Shown here one piece after another: positions 24,761 to 32,917 of a stretch of 33,763 bases of DNA; within the stretch, counting starts at the first letter, position 1; every line of letters starts with the position of its first letter. The DNA lies in contig NZ_JAIUKE010000093.1 in NCBI RefSeq assembly GCF_020176795.1, positions 1 to 33,763 of the forward strand. Reading direction: 5' to 3'. This DNA is from Streptomyces sp. 8L. GTDB lineage: Bacteria > Actinomycetota > Actinomycetes > Streptomycetales > Streptomycetaceae. A program made the translations under genes and the position numbers. The notes under the pieces were generated by a model. That model searched no databases and was not told the DNA's origin. It worked only from the letters and a program-made list of their open reading frames with translations.

Positions 24761-27526
24761 ATGACCGGTTTTCTTCGAGTCGTCGTGGATGCGCTGAGGA
24801 ACGCCGGACTGCCCCGATGGCGGCGCACCCGGCGCGGGCACCCAGCACTCCGGCTGCTCGCGGTGGCTGTGCTGGCCGTGGCGGCTGGCGTCGCGCCCAC
24901 GGCATCGGCAGCCGGCGCCACGCACCCGCAAGGACAAGCCGGCCCCGCCCACCCGACGGCCGGGGCCGCCGCCGCGGCGCCGTCGCGGGCCGGCGCGGCA
25001 GCCGACGCGAGTTACACCGACGCCAACCTCCCCGACTGGGCCATCGGCCCGTTCACCCGCAGCGCGGCCAACCCGCTGCTGTCGCCGAGCGGCAGCGGCT
25101 ACGAGGCGGCCGCCCTGTACAACCCGGGAGTGCTCTACCGGGGCGGCCAGTACAAGATGCTCTACCGCGCACAGGGTTCCTACGGCGGCCCGTCGCAGAT
25201 CGGGTACGCCTCCAGCACCGACGGCGTGCACTTCGCCGAGGACAGCGCGGCCAACCCGGTGATCGGCTTCGGTCTGGCCGGCCGGCAGGACAAGTGCGGC
25301 CTCGAAGACCCGCGCCTGTTCGAACTGCACGGCACGTACTACTCGTTCTTCACCTCCGTGCACCCGAAGGCGGACGGTACGTGTCTGGGCTCGTACGACA
25401 TCTCCGAAGCCACCTCGACCGACGGAATCCACTGGAGCAAGCCCTGGATGGTGGAACCGAGCGCCGGGAACAACAAGGACGCGGCAGTCGTCACCGACGC
25501 CAACGGCGCGCCGCGGAAGGTCAACGGCGAGTACGTCATGTACTTCGGCCAGGGAGACACCGGCACCGACATCGCGTACTCGTCGGACATGCGGACCTGG
25601 CACGCGAAGGGCAGCACCACGCCGAGGACGGCCGACCCGCTCGACGTGCACTACCCCAAGGGATGGCAGCCGTACGAGGTGTCCGTGGCGGTCACCGACT
25701 ACCGAACGGTGGCGGGGCGGCCGGCCAACTCCAACATCGTGGTGTTCACGGCCGGAACGCTGATGGCCAACGGACGCTGGTACTACGCGATCAGCGAGGA
25801 GGAGTTCTCCGGCCGCCAACCGACCCTGATGCTGCACCAGTTGAGCGACGCGGTCCTCACGCCGACGCCGGACGTGCCGTACGAGTGGAACGGCCAGACG
25901 CCCAAGACGGCCTGGATGAACAGCATCTTCTTCCACAACGGCACCTGGATGATGTACTACGGCGGCGGTGACACGGTCACCGGACTCGCCACCGCCGGAT
26001 TGCGCAGGCCGCTGCCGGCCCGCTCGGGCCGCACCCCCTTCCGGACCGGGTTCGAGCACGGCCAGCCCATGCCGGACTGGGTCGACGGCATCGACACCGG
26101 CCCCGGCGGCGGCGGGATCGCCAACGTCAGCGCGTACGGGAGCGCCACCAGCCCGGAGGCCGGCGCGCGTCAGGAGGACACCCACGACGGCACCAACGCG
26201 CTCATGTACTCGGGCCAGGCCACCGGCGCACCGGACGACCACGCCTACATGAGGCTGTTCGACCTCTCCGACCGGCCGGTGAACGTCGGCAGGGACACCA
26301 CGCTGAGCTACTGGATCTACCCACAGGCCCAGGGCACGGCCGCTCCCGGCGTCAGCGGCGACAACAGCAGCTGCGTCTCGCTCGACCTCGTCTTCGCCGA
26401 CGGCAGCACACTGCACGGCCTGAGAGGGTCCCCGCTCACACCCGCCTCCCAGTGCGGCAGGCTCGCACTCGACCGGTGGAACCACGTCAGTGTGGACATC
26501 GGCAAGGCATCGGCGGGCAAGAGGATCGTCCGGGCCGACCTCGGCTACGACCGGCCCGCGAGCAAGGGAGGCTACCGCGGCTACATCGACGACATCGCGC
26601 TGACGAACGGCCCGTCCCAGGCCCCGGCCATCAGCGGCATCACCCCGGCACAGGCCGCCCCTGGCCGGCCGGTCACCCTCACCGGCACGGGCTTCGGCGC
26701 CTCCCCGCGCGGCCGGCACCTGCTGCTGTCCGACGCGGGCGTCCACTGGGGCGGCACGGGTGACCTGGGCACGCTCAGGATCGACCACTGGTCGGACACC
26801 TCCATCACCTTCACCGTGCCGAAGCCGAGCGGCCCCGCCGTCTCGACGGCCTCGGGACCGGGGAACATCTGGCGCGCGGAACCGGGCAGCGCCGCCACTG
26901 TCGCGGTGGTGTCCGGGGCCGCGAGTACGTCCAACGCCGGGCAGTTCACCGTCGCCTCCACCGACGCCCTGCCGGACTACTACAACGACGTGGGCATCTC
27001 GCCGGACACCAACCGCGGATGCGGCGCGCTCGACAACGGCACCGACACCTACTCGGCCGACGCGCTCGCCACCGCCTCGCCGCACCCGCTCACACCCGGC
27101 GCGCACGTGGCCGTCGGCGGGCTGCACTTCACCTGGCCGGACGCGCGACCGTGCGAGAACGACAACCTGAGGGCGCTCGGCCAGACCGTCCTGATGCCGC
27201 GCAGGACCGGGGCCGGTGAGATCGGCTTCCTCGGCGCGGCGACGGACGGCGGCCATTCCGGCACCGTGACGATCCACTACACCGACGGCAGCAGCGGCAC
27301 CGCCACGCTGAAGCAGTCGGACTGGGGCAGCACGCCGGGAGAGGGAAACACCGAGGTCGCCGCGGTGGCGTACCGCAACCAGGCAGTAGGCGAGCAGGAC
27401 CACCCCTTCTACGTCGACGAGCAGACCATCCCCGTCGACCCGGACAGGACCGTCGCGTCGATCACACTGCCGACCGACAAGGACATCCATATCTTCGCGA
27501 TGGCCGAGGACGGAACGAGGGCATGA
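24761..27526 (+). CDS. Secreted GH130-family enzyme with GH92-type jelly-roll and IPT/TIG domains
   Basis: A 921-residue exported protein; the ATG at 24761 follows GGAGAGG. A long basic N-region leads to LRLLAVAVLAVAAGVAP and an Ala/Pro linker. Residues about 85-400 are a five-bladed propeller of GH130 type (YNPGVLYRGGQYKMLYRA, then LEDPRLFEL with the likely catalytic Asp183, then DIAYSSDMRTW and WMMYYGGGDTV). Residues about 420-620 (FEHGQPMPDW, ALMYSGQATG, LSYWIYPQAQ, GYIDDIALTN) resemble the module found on GH92 mannosidases. An IPT/TIG domain and a C-terminal carbohydrate-binding-like domain follow. GH130 enzymes are mannoside phosphorylases or beta-1,2-mannosidases; secretion favours a hydrolase, as phosphorolysis needs cytoplasmic phosphate. 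A mannan or N-glycan target is inferred. Confidence 0.8.
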   Translation: MTGFLRVVVDALRNAGLPRWRRTRRGHPALRLLAVAVLAVAAGVAPTASAAGATHPQGQAGPAHPTAGAAAAAPSRAGAAADASYTDANLPDWAIGPFTRSAANPLLSPSGSGYEAAALYNPGVLYRGGQYKMLYRAQGSYGGPSQIGYASSTDGVHFAEDSAANPVIGFGLAGRQDKCGLEDPRLFELHGTYYSFFTSVHPKADGTCLGSYDISEATSTDGIHWSKPWMVEPSAGNNKDAAVVTDANGAPRKVNGEYVMYFGQGDTGTDIAYSSDMRTWHAKGSTTPRTADPLDVHYPKGWQPYEVSVAVTDYRTVAGRPANSNIVVFTAGTLMANGRWYYAISEEEFSGRQPTLMLHQLSDAVLTPTPDVPYEWNGQTPKTAWMNSIFFHNGTWMMYYGGGDTVTGLATAGLRRPLPARSGRTPFRTGFEHGQPMPDWVDGIDTGPGGGGIANVSAYGSATSPEAGARQEDTHDGTNALMYSGQATGAPDDHAYMRLFDLSDRPVNVGRDTTLSYWIYPQAQGTAAPGVSGDNSSCVSLDLVFADGSTLHGLRGSPLTPASQCGRLALDRWNHVSVDIGKASAGKRIVRADLGYDRPASKGGYRGYIDDIALTNGPSQAPAISGITPAQAAPGRPVTLTGTGFGASPRGRHLLLSDAGVHWGGTGDLGTLRIDHWSDTSITFTVPKPSGPAVSTASGPGNIWRAEPGSAATVAVVSGAASTSNAGQFTVASTDALPDYYNDVGISPDTNRGCGALDNGTDTYSADALATASPHPLTPGAHVAVGGLHFTWPDARPCENDNLRALGQTVLMPRRTGAGEIGFLGAATDGGHSGTVTIHYTDGSSGTATLKQSDWGSTPGEGNTEVAAVAYRNQAVGEQDHPFYVDEQTIPVDPDRTVASITLPTDKDIHIFAMAEDGTRA

Positions 27527-27540
27527 GCCACGGGTGACGC

Positions 27541-27583
27541 GGGCCGGCGGGCGCGATCGGACGGCGCTCCGCCGAGCCGGCCC
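27541..27583. terminator. Hairpin after the GH130 gene
   Basis: The perfect stem GGGCCGGC (27541-27548) / GCCGGCCC (27576-27583) encloses a smaller CGGA/TCCG hairpin. It begins 15 bases after the GH130 stop and lies between convergent genes. The remainder of the gap to 27709 shows nothing clear. Confidence 0.6.
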
Positions 27584-27709
27584 CATCGCTGGACGGATGC
27601 GTGGCTCAGGGGCGCTCGGCGTCGGGCCGGCGGTCAAAGGCGTGGGCGCTGCCGGGGAGGTCCGACACGGGACGGGGCGCTGACGCGCCACCCGGGAGTC
27701 GAGCCGGGC

Positions 27710-28321
27710 TCAACGCGTCGTTGTGCCGGTGGCGCTCGTCCCGAGTGCCAGGGTTCGGGTGAGTGCGGCCCGGGTGTCGTCCACCAGAGTGTGCGGGTTG
27801 TTGCCGAGGCGCCTGGCGGTCTGGAAGCAGGCCAGGGCGATCTGGCCGGCGAGGACGGCGGTGGCTTCGTCGGCCCCGCGTCGCACGAGTAGTTCGCTCA
27901 GCCTGTCCCCGACCTGCTGCACCTTCGCGGCGTCGCGATCGCGTAGTTCCGGGTGCCGCTCGATCAACGCGAAGTGGTCCGTGTAGCCCTTGGGGTCGAC
28001 GCTCGCTCGGGCGCACAGGGTGAGCAGGATCGGGCCGAGCTGTTCGACAGCCTCGCTCACGCTGCGCGGGGGCGCGGCGTCGTCCGTCTGGCCGGCCGCC
28101 GTGATCGTGTCGAGCAACTCCTGCTCTCTGGCGAACACGACCTCCTGCTTGTCGTGGAAGTGGCGGAAGAACGTGGTGCGTCCGACTTCGGCGCGTTCTG
28201 CGATGTCCCCGACGGAGACGCCGTTGAAGCCGTGCTCACGGAACAACTCCTGGGCGGCTTCGATGATGCGTTGCCGCGCCTGGCGCTGCTTGCGCTCGAC
28301 GAGCGGCCGGGACGAGGTCAT
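27710..28321 (-). CDS. TetR-family transcriptional repressor
   Basis: A 203-residue TetR protein. The N-terminal DNA-binding domain is typical (RIIEAAQELFREHGFNGVSV, then DIAERAEVGRTTFFRHFHDK). The C-terminal helical domain of about 140 residues would bind the ligand and is not assignable. The ATG at 28321 is used; an in-frame ATG at 28333 would add four residues. It is transcribed away from the SnoaL-like gene, and an inverted repeat between them is the probable operator, so it likely represses itself and the SnoaL/MBL genes. Confidence 0.9.
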   Translation of the reverse strand: MTSSRPLVERKQRQARQRIIEAAQELFREHGFNGVSVGDIAERAEVGRTTFFRHFHDKQEVVFAREQELLDTITAAGQTDDAAPPRSVSEAVEQLGPILLTLCARASVDPKGYTDHFALIERHPELRDRDAAKVQQVGDRLSELLVRRGADEATAVLAGQIALACFQTARRLGNNPHTLVDDTRAALTRTLALGTSATGTTTR

Positions 28322-28371
28322 GCCCGTAAGCATAGCGTGACCGGTTGCCGCCCCACAAGGAACGGGGTATG

Positions 28372-28392
28372 TTTTGGTACGCAGTACCGAAA
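28372..28392. promoter_or_regulatory. TetR operator (inverted repeat)
   Basis: The arms TTTTGGTAC (28372-28380) and GTACCGAAA (28384-28392) flank the 3-base spacer GCA. Eight of nine positions pair. The site lies 15 bases before the SnoaL-like start and 50 bases from the TetR start, so binding would block both divergent promoters. Confidence 0.8.
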
Positions 28393-28407
28393 CGAATGGA
28401 GAACCTA

Positions 28408-28842
28408 ATGGCACGCGATATGTCCATAGAGGACCGCCAGGCGATCGACCGGACCCTTGCGCTTCAGGGACACCTCTTCGACCGGGGCGAGCTCGACCGG
28501 CTTGAGGAGATCTTCACGCCCGAGATCGTCTACGACCTCAGCGATGTGGGAGCGGGCACGTTCGAGGGCCTCAAGGCGATCAGGAGCGGCGCCCTGCGAC
28601 TCGGCGCGGGCAACCCCGTCGCGCATCACGTCACGAACACCGTGATCACGAGCCACCAGGACGACCTGGCCACCGTGCAGTCCAAAGGGCTGATCATCAT
28701 GGCCGACGGCTCCGTCTCGAGCGTCACGCACTTCGACACCCTGCGCCGCGACGACAGCGGCTGGCGGATCAGCCGGCGGGTCATCCAGGCGCAGCGCACA
28801 CCGCTCGGCGGCCTGCACCTGACCCACGCGGGCGAGCGCTGA
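28408..28842 (+). CDS. SnoaL-like/NTF2-fold protein
   Basis: A 144-residue single-domain protein of the NTF2/SnoaL-like superfamily. It has an N-terminal helix pair (QAIDRTLALQGHLFDRGELD), then IFTPEIVYDLSDVG, HHVTNTVITSHQDDLATVQS and a final strand WRISRRVIQAQRTP. The fold serves polyketide cyclases, isomerases, dehydratases and small-molecule binders; the activity here is unknown. GGAG lies seven bases before the ATG. It is the first gene of a two-gene unit with the metallo-beta-lactamase-fold protein and is probably controlled by the divergent TetR protein. Confidence 0.85.
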   Translation: MARDMSIEDRQAIDRTLALQGHLFDRGELDRLEEIFTPEIVYDLSDVGAGTFEGLKAIRSGALRLGAGNPVAHHVTNTVITSHQDDLATVQSKGLIIMADGSVSSVTHFDTLRRDDSGWRISRRVIQAQRTPLGGLHLTHAGER

Positions 28843-28844
28843 GC

Positions 28845-28928
28845 ATGGCGCACTCCCTCGCGCCCTCCGCCGTGACCGACCCGCCGTCCCCGACCTCCAC
28901 CGCCCGCCAGATGAGGCACACGCCATGA
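28845..28928 (+). CDS. Possible 27-residue leader or remnant ORF
   Basis: An ATG two bases after the SnoaL-like stop opens 27 codons, ending in a TGA that overlaps the next ATG (ATGA). The peptide is Pro/Ser/Thr-rich with no recognisable motif and no clear ribosome binding site. It could couple translation of the two neighbours or be chance. Confidence 0.2.
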   Translation: MAHSLAPSAVTDPPSPTSTARQMRHTP

Positions 28929-29680
28929 CCGAGCCGCTCGTCGTCACCCGGATCACCCACAGCTGCCACCTGATCCAGATCGGCGGCATGACCGTGCTGA
29001 CCGACCCCTGGTTCTCCCAACGCACCTTCTACCACCCGGGCGAACCGATCGCCCTGCAACCGGAGGCACTGCCCCGTCTCGACGCGGTCGTGATCAGCCA
29101 CGCGCACTACGACCACTGCGACCTGGACGCCTTCCGCCGCTATCCCCGCAAGGACGTGCCCCTGCTGGTCGCGGGGCCGGTCGTCGCGAAGGCCCGCAAG
29201 GCGGGATTCAGCGACGTCCGCGCGCTCGAACCGTGGCAGTCCGCGCGGGTCGGCGACCTGACCATCGCGGCGGCGCCCGGCAAGCACGGCGTCTACGAGG
29301 TCACGTACGTGATCAGCGCAGACGGGCGCAGCGTCTACTTCGCCGGAGACACCCTGCTCATCCCGGAGTTGCACACGCTCGCCGACCGCTACGGCCCACT
29401 CGATGTGGCCCTGCTCCCCGTCAACGGCCTGCACGTCGGGATGCCACGGACCAAACAGGTGGTCATGAACGCCGAAGAGGCCGCCGAGCTGACCGCTGCC
29501 CTCCGACCCAAGCTCGCCGTCCCCCAGCACTACTCCTTCACCGGCGGCGCCATCGGGGACAGGCTCTTCCTCAAGAGCGACAAGGACCCCGCCCTCTTCG
29601 TCGACGCGGTGCACCGCCTCGTCCCCGACGTCCCGGTCAAGGTCATCAGCCCCGGCGAACCACTGACCGTCGCCCCCTGA
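28925..29680 (+). CDS. Metallo-beta-lactamase-fold hydrolase (UlaG/NAPE-PLD-like)
   Basis: A 251-residue cytoplasmic MBL-fold protein. The metal motif HxHxDH is SHAHYDHCD with His59, His61, Asp63 and His64; other landmarks are LTDPWFSQ, AAPGKHG, VYFAGDTLLIPEL and VPQHYSFTGG near the end. The layout is that of the L-ascorbate-6-phosphate lactonase/NAPE-PLD-like group, which hydrolyse lactones or phosphoesters, but the substrate is open. It lies 82 bases after the SnoaL-like gene and is probably cotranscribed with it. Confidence 0.88.
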   Translation: MTEPLVVTRITHSCHLIQIGGMTVLTDPWFSQRTFYHPGEPIALQPEALPRLDAVVISHAHYDHCDLDAFRRYPRKDVPLLVAGPVVAKARKAGFSDVRALEPWQSARVGDLTIAAAPGKHGVYEVTYVISADGRSVYFAGDTLLIPELHTLADRYGPLDVALLPVNGLHVGMPRTKQVVMNAEEAAELTAALRPKLAVPQHYSFTGGAIGDRLFLKSDKDPALFVDAVHRLVPDVPVKVISPGEPLTVAP

Positions 29681-29729
29681 CCCGACCGGCCGAGCGGCCC
29701 CGCGATCCCGCGCGGACCGCGCTCCTGTC

Positions 29730-29848
29730 GGCTTGGCGTTCAACCCCGCTGGGCTTGGCGTTCCTTGACCGATACGACGACATCGCGAAGTCGGACGGTG
29801 GTGACGGCAGTCGCAGGTCGGGACGGTCCGCGAGGTTGAACGCCAAGC
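29730..29848. repeat. Inverted and direct repeats between MBL and pcaL genes
   Basis: The 15-base sequence GCTTGGCGTTCAACC (29731-29745) recurs as its exact inverse complement at 29834-29848, ending one base before the pcaL stop codon. A second direct copy of GGCTTGGCGTTC (29730-29741) is at 29752-29763. The pair could fold across an 88-base loop, act as a two-way terminator, or be a trace of a small mobile or duplicated sequence. Confidence 0.65.
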
Positions 29849-30970
29849 TCAGCCCAGGTCGCCCTCCTCCTCGGCCAGCACCCGCTGAGCGGTCGAGAAG
29901 GCCGAGTTGGCCGCCGGCACGCCGCAGTACACCGCGGTCTGCATCAGGACCGCCGCGATCTCTTCTGGTGTCAGCCCGTTGCGCCGCGCGGCCCGCACAT
30001 GCATGGCCAGCTCCTCGTTGTGCCCGTGGGCGACCAGCGCGGTGAGTGTGATCATGCTGCGTTCGCGCCGCGAAAGTGTCTCGTCGGTCCAGATCTCACC
30101 CCACGCGTAGCGCAAGATGAAGTCCTGGAAGCGGGCGGTGAACGGGGACTGCCGCTCCTGGGCCCGGTCCACGTGCGCGTCTCCCAGTACGGCACGCCGC
30201 ACCGGCATCCCCGGCCTGGTGTCACCGCCGAAGTGTGCGCGGAGGGCGCCGAGTACCGCCTCGGGACGTTCGGCGGGCGCCAGGTGCGAGGCGCCCGGTA
30301 CTTCGACCAGCGCCGATCCGCGCACGGCGTCGGCGATCTCCCGCAGGTGCGAGGGCGGTGTGGCCGGGTCCTCGCGGCCCGCGACCAGCAGGGTCGGTAC
30401 GCGGATGTCGGCCGCCCGGTCCCGGATGTCGAAGGCGGCCAACGCGTCGCAGCAGGCGGCGTACGCCCCGGGATCGGCGTCCCGGTGGTCCCGGATCAGC
30501 TCGGGTACGGTGAACCCCGGGGTGAACCAGCGCGTGTGGGCGCTGTCCGCGAGCTTCGCCAGCCCCTCGGCCCGCACCTGTGCGGCCCGCGCCACCCACG
30601 GTTCCGCTCCGTTGAAGTGTGCCGACGAGCAGACGACCGCCAGCGACGAGATCCGTTCGGGGCAGTGCACGGCCAGATGCAGCCCCACCGCGCCGCCCAA
30701 CGACACGCCCGCGTAGGCGAATGTCTCGACGCCGAGCGAGTCCGCGAGATCGAGGACCAGGTGCGCGAGGTCGCCGACGGTGGCACCGGGGCCGATGAGA
30801 TCCGCCGGTGAGAGGCCGTGTCCCGGCAGGTCCCACCGGATGACCCGGTGCCGGACGGACAGTTCGGGCGCCACCTTGTCCCACAGGGCGTGGGAGGTGC
30901 CCAGGGAGGGGCCGAGCAGCAGTGGGGGAGCGGTGGCGGGCCCCTCGGACGCGTACCCCAGTGTCGTCAT
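29849..30970 (-). CDS. pcaL: Fused 3-oxoadipate enol-lactonase / 4-carboxymuconolactone decarboxylase
   Basis: A 373-residue bifunctional protein. Residues 1-245 are the alpha/beta-hydrolase PcaD, with nucleophile Ser90 in YAGVSLGGAVG, LLVAGREDPATPP for the Asp, and GASHLAP for the His. Residues about 250-373 are PcaC (RFQDFILRYAWGEIWTDETL, then MITLTALVAHGHNEELAMHV, then EIAAVLMQTAVYCGVPAAN). The two steps turn gamma-carboxymuconolactone into 3-oxoadipate. This fusion is known in Streptomyces and Rhodococcus as PcaL. The ATG at 30970 overlaps the pcaB stop (ATGA); upstream in-frame starts lie within pcaB and are rejected. It is the last gene of the operon in this window. Confidence 0.95.
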   Translation of the reverse strand: MTTLGYASEGPATAPPLLLGPSLGTSHALWDKVAPELSVRHRVIRWDLPGHGLSPADLIGPGATVGDLAHLVLDLADSLGVETFAYAGVSLGGAVGLHLAVHCPERISSLAVVCSSAHFNGAEPWVARAAQVRAEGLAKLADSAHTRWFTPGFTVPELIRDHRDADPGAYAACCDALAAFDIRDRAADIRVPTLLVAGREDPATPPSHLREIADAVRGSALVEVPGASHLAPAERPEAVLGALRAHFGGDTRPGMPVRRAVLGDAHVDRAQERQSPFTARFQDFILRYAWGEIWTDETLSRRERSMITLTALVAHGHNEELAMHVRAARRNGLTPEEIAAVLMQTAVYCGVPAANSAFSTAQRVLAEEEGDLG

Positions 30971-32310
30971 TTCCGCTCCAGTGCACGGTCGGTCAGGACG
31001 CCCGCGGAACCGGTGTAACGGGCGGGGTCGGTAAGGCCGTCGAGGTCGATGTCCTGGAGGCTCGCCTCCTGGGCCAGCAGGTCGCGCAGGTCGGCGTCCT
31101 CGGCGAAGGCCTGTTCTGCGAGGCGCGTGAGCAGTGTCCTGGCTCCGCTCCGCCCGAGCACCGGTGCCAGCTCGGCGGAGAGCCGCTCGGACACGATGAG
31201 GCCATGGGTGAGCCCGAGGTTTCTCCGCATCACCTCCGGGTGCACGCGCAGTTGCTCGCAGAGGTGGGCCGCGTCGTGCGCGGCACCGGCGGACACCCTG
31301 AGCAGATCCCGCAGTGGCTCCCACTCGGCGTGCCACGCCCCGGCGGGGCGCTCGTCCTCGGCGGCGAGCGAGCCGTACAGCGTGGCCGCGAGCTGCGGTG
31401 CGCGCCGCGAGGCCGCCGCGATCAGCGTGGAGCGCACGGGGTTGGCCTTGTGGGGCATGGCCGATGAACCACCGCCGACGCCCTCCGTGAGTTCACCGAT
31501 TTCGGTGCGCGAGAGCGTCAGCACATCGGCGGCCATCTTGCCGAGGGCCCCTACGGTGAACGCGAGGCATCCCGCGAGGTCGGCGATCGGTGTCCGCAGT
31601 GTGTGCCAGGGCAGCGAAGGGCATCGCAGACCGGCCTGCCGTGCGTACGCCGCGACCAACTCGCCGGTGTCCTCGGCTCCGTAGGCCCCGAAGGCCGCCA
31701 GGGTCCCTGCCGCGCCGCCGAGTTGCGCGGGGAGCGTGCCGACGGCCGAGGCCACCCGGTCGCGTGCGTCGAGCACCAGCGACCGCCATCCCGCCGCCTT
31801 GAGCCCGAAGGTCGTCGGCACGGCGTGCTGAGTGAGTGTCCTGCCGGGCATCGCGGTGTCCCGGTGGGCGGCGGCCAGCCGGGAGAGCGCGGCCTCCGCG
31901 CGGCCGAGGTCGTCCAGTACGGGACGCAGGCAGCGCACGGCGACCAGCATCGTCGCCGTGTCCAGGATGTCCTGGCTGGTCGCGCCGCGATGGACATAGG
32001 AGCCGTACGGCTCGCCCACCGCCCTCGTCAGCTCCTTGACGAGAGGGATCACCGGATTGCCGTCGCCATGGGACTGTTCGGCCAGCAGACGGAGGTCGAA
32101 CCGGGCGGGGTCGGCCGCCTCGGTCACCGCTCTCGCAGCCGCCGCAGGAACGAGGCCCAGTTCGGCCTGGGCGCGGGTGAGTGCCGCCTCGGCGTCGAGC
32201 ATCGCCCGCAGATATGCCTGATCACCGGTCGCCTCCCTGGCCGTTGAGCCCGCCAGGGACGGGGAGAGCAGCCCCGGATCGGTGTGGGCCGCGTCGTAGG
32301 GCGATGTCAC
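30967..32310 (-). CDS. pcaB: 3-carboxy-cis,cis-muconate cycloisomerase
   Basis: A 447-residue member of the fumarase/adenylosuccinate-lyase superfamily. The signature GSSAMPHKANP is at 281-291, with HRGATSQDILDTA and QHAVPTTFGLKAA as the other conserved blocks. It lactonises 3-carboxymuconate to gamma-carboxymuconolactone, the step between PcaHG and PcaL. The GTG start at 32310 overlaps the pcaG stop (GTGA), and its own stop overlaps pcaL. Confidence 0.95.
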   Translation of the reverse strand: MTSPYDAAHTDPGLLSPSLAGSTAREATGDQAYLRAMLDAEAALTRAQAELGLVPAAAARAVTEAADPARFDLRLLAEQSHGDGNPVIPLVKELTRAVGEPYGSYVHRGATSQDILDTATMLVAVRCLRPVLDDLGRAEAALSRLAAAHRDTAMPGRTLTQHAVPTTFGLKAAGWRSLVLDARDRVASAVGTLPAQLGGAAGTLAAFGAYGAEDTGELVAAYARQAGLRCPSLPWHTLRTPIADLAGCLAFTVGALGKMAADVLTLSRTEIGELTEGVGGGSSAMPHKANPVRSTLIAAASRRAPQLAATLYGSLAAEDERPAGAWHAEWEPLRDLLRVSAGAAHDAAHLCEQLRVHPEVMRRNLGLTHGLIVSERLSAELAPVLGRSGARTLLTRLAEQAFAEDADLRDLLAQEASLQDIDLDGLTDPARYTGSAGVLTDRALERK

Positions 32311-32912
32311 CGGAACTCCAGGAAGACCGTCTCGCCCTCACCCTGGAGGCGGATGTCGAACCGATAGGTGTCCGCGCCCTCGTCCACGGCGATCAGTGTG
32401 TCACGGCGTTCGCTCCCCACCTGAGCCAGCAAGGGGTCGGCCGCGAGAGCGGCCTCGTCACCCGGCAGGTAGAGCCGCGTGAACAGGTGCACGAGGAGCC
32501 CGCGCGCGAAGACGCACACACTCACGTACGGAGCACCGCGCCCGCGCGCTCCGGGCCTCAGCGTCCGCGCGTACCAGTGCCCGTCCGCGTCCGTCTGGAT
32601 GCGTCCGAACCCGGTGAACTCCACGCCGTTGCGGCCGAGGAAACCGCCGGACGCGGGGTCGCGCCGCATGGAACCGTCGGCCGTCGGCACCTTGCCGTCG
32701 GGATCGGGGCCCCACAGTTCCACCAGGGCGTCCGGGAGCGGCTCGCCCGTGCCGTCGTAGACGTATCCGTGCACGGTCATCGCGTCCGGACGGCCCAGCG
32801 GGGCTATGTCCTCGCCGCCGCGGAAGGGCAGCGCGTACCCGTAGAACGGGCCCACCGTGTGCGACGGTGTGGGCAGTGTGTTCTCCGGCCGGCCGGTGTC
32901 TGTCTTCGCCAT
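32307..32912 (-). CDS. pcaG: Protocatechuate 3,4-dioxygenase, alpha subunit
   Basis: A 201-residue intradiol dioxygenase alpha subunit (HTVGPFYGYALPF, DALVELWGPDPDG, RIQTDADGHWYARTLRPG, HLFTRLYLPGDEAAL). The iron-binding His-x-His of the beta subunit is replaced by YVSV here, as expected for the non-metal alpha chain. It forms the active site with PcaH and opens the ring of protocatechuate. It starts five bases after the pcaH stop. Confidence 0.95.
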   Translation of the reverse strand: MAKTDTGRPENTLPTPSHTVGPFYGYALPFRGGEDIAPLGRPDAMTVHGYVYDGTGEPLPDALVELWGPDPDGKVPTADGSMRRDPASGGFLGRNGVEFTGFGRIQTDADGHWYARTLRPGARGRGAPYVSVCVFARGLLVHLFTRLYLPGDEAALAADPLLAQVGSERRDTLIAVDEGADTYRFDIRLQGEGETVFLEFR

Positions 32913-32917
32913 GGTGG

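Noticed and set aside
24686..27691. Long minus-strand open frame (about 1000 codons) opposite the GH130 gene
   Set aside because: Same antisense artefact; no domain, no ribosome binding site, and the sense strand encodes a recognisable multi-domain enzyme.
30971..31336. N-terminal extension of PcaL
   Set aside because: It lies wholly inside pcaB; the ATG at 30970 overlaps the pcaB stop and begins a normal PcaD sequence.
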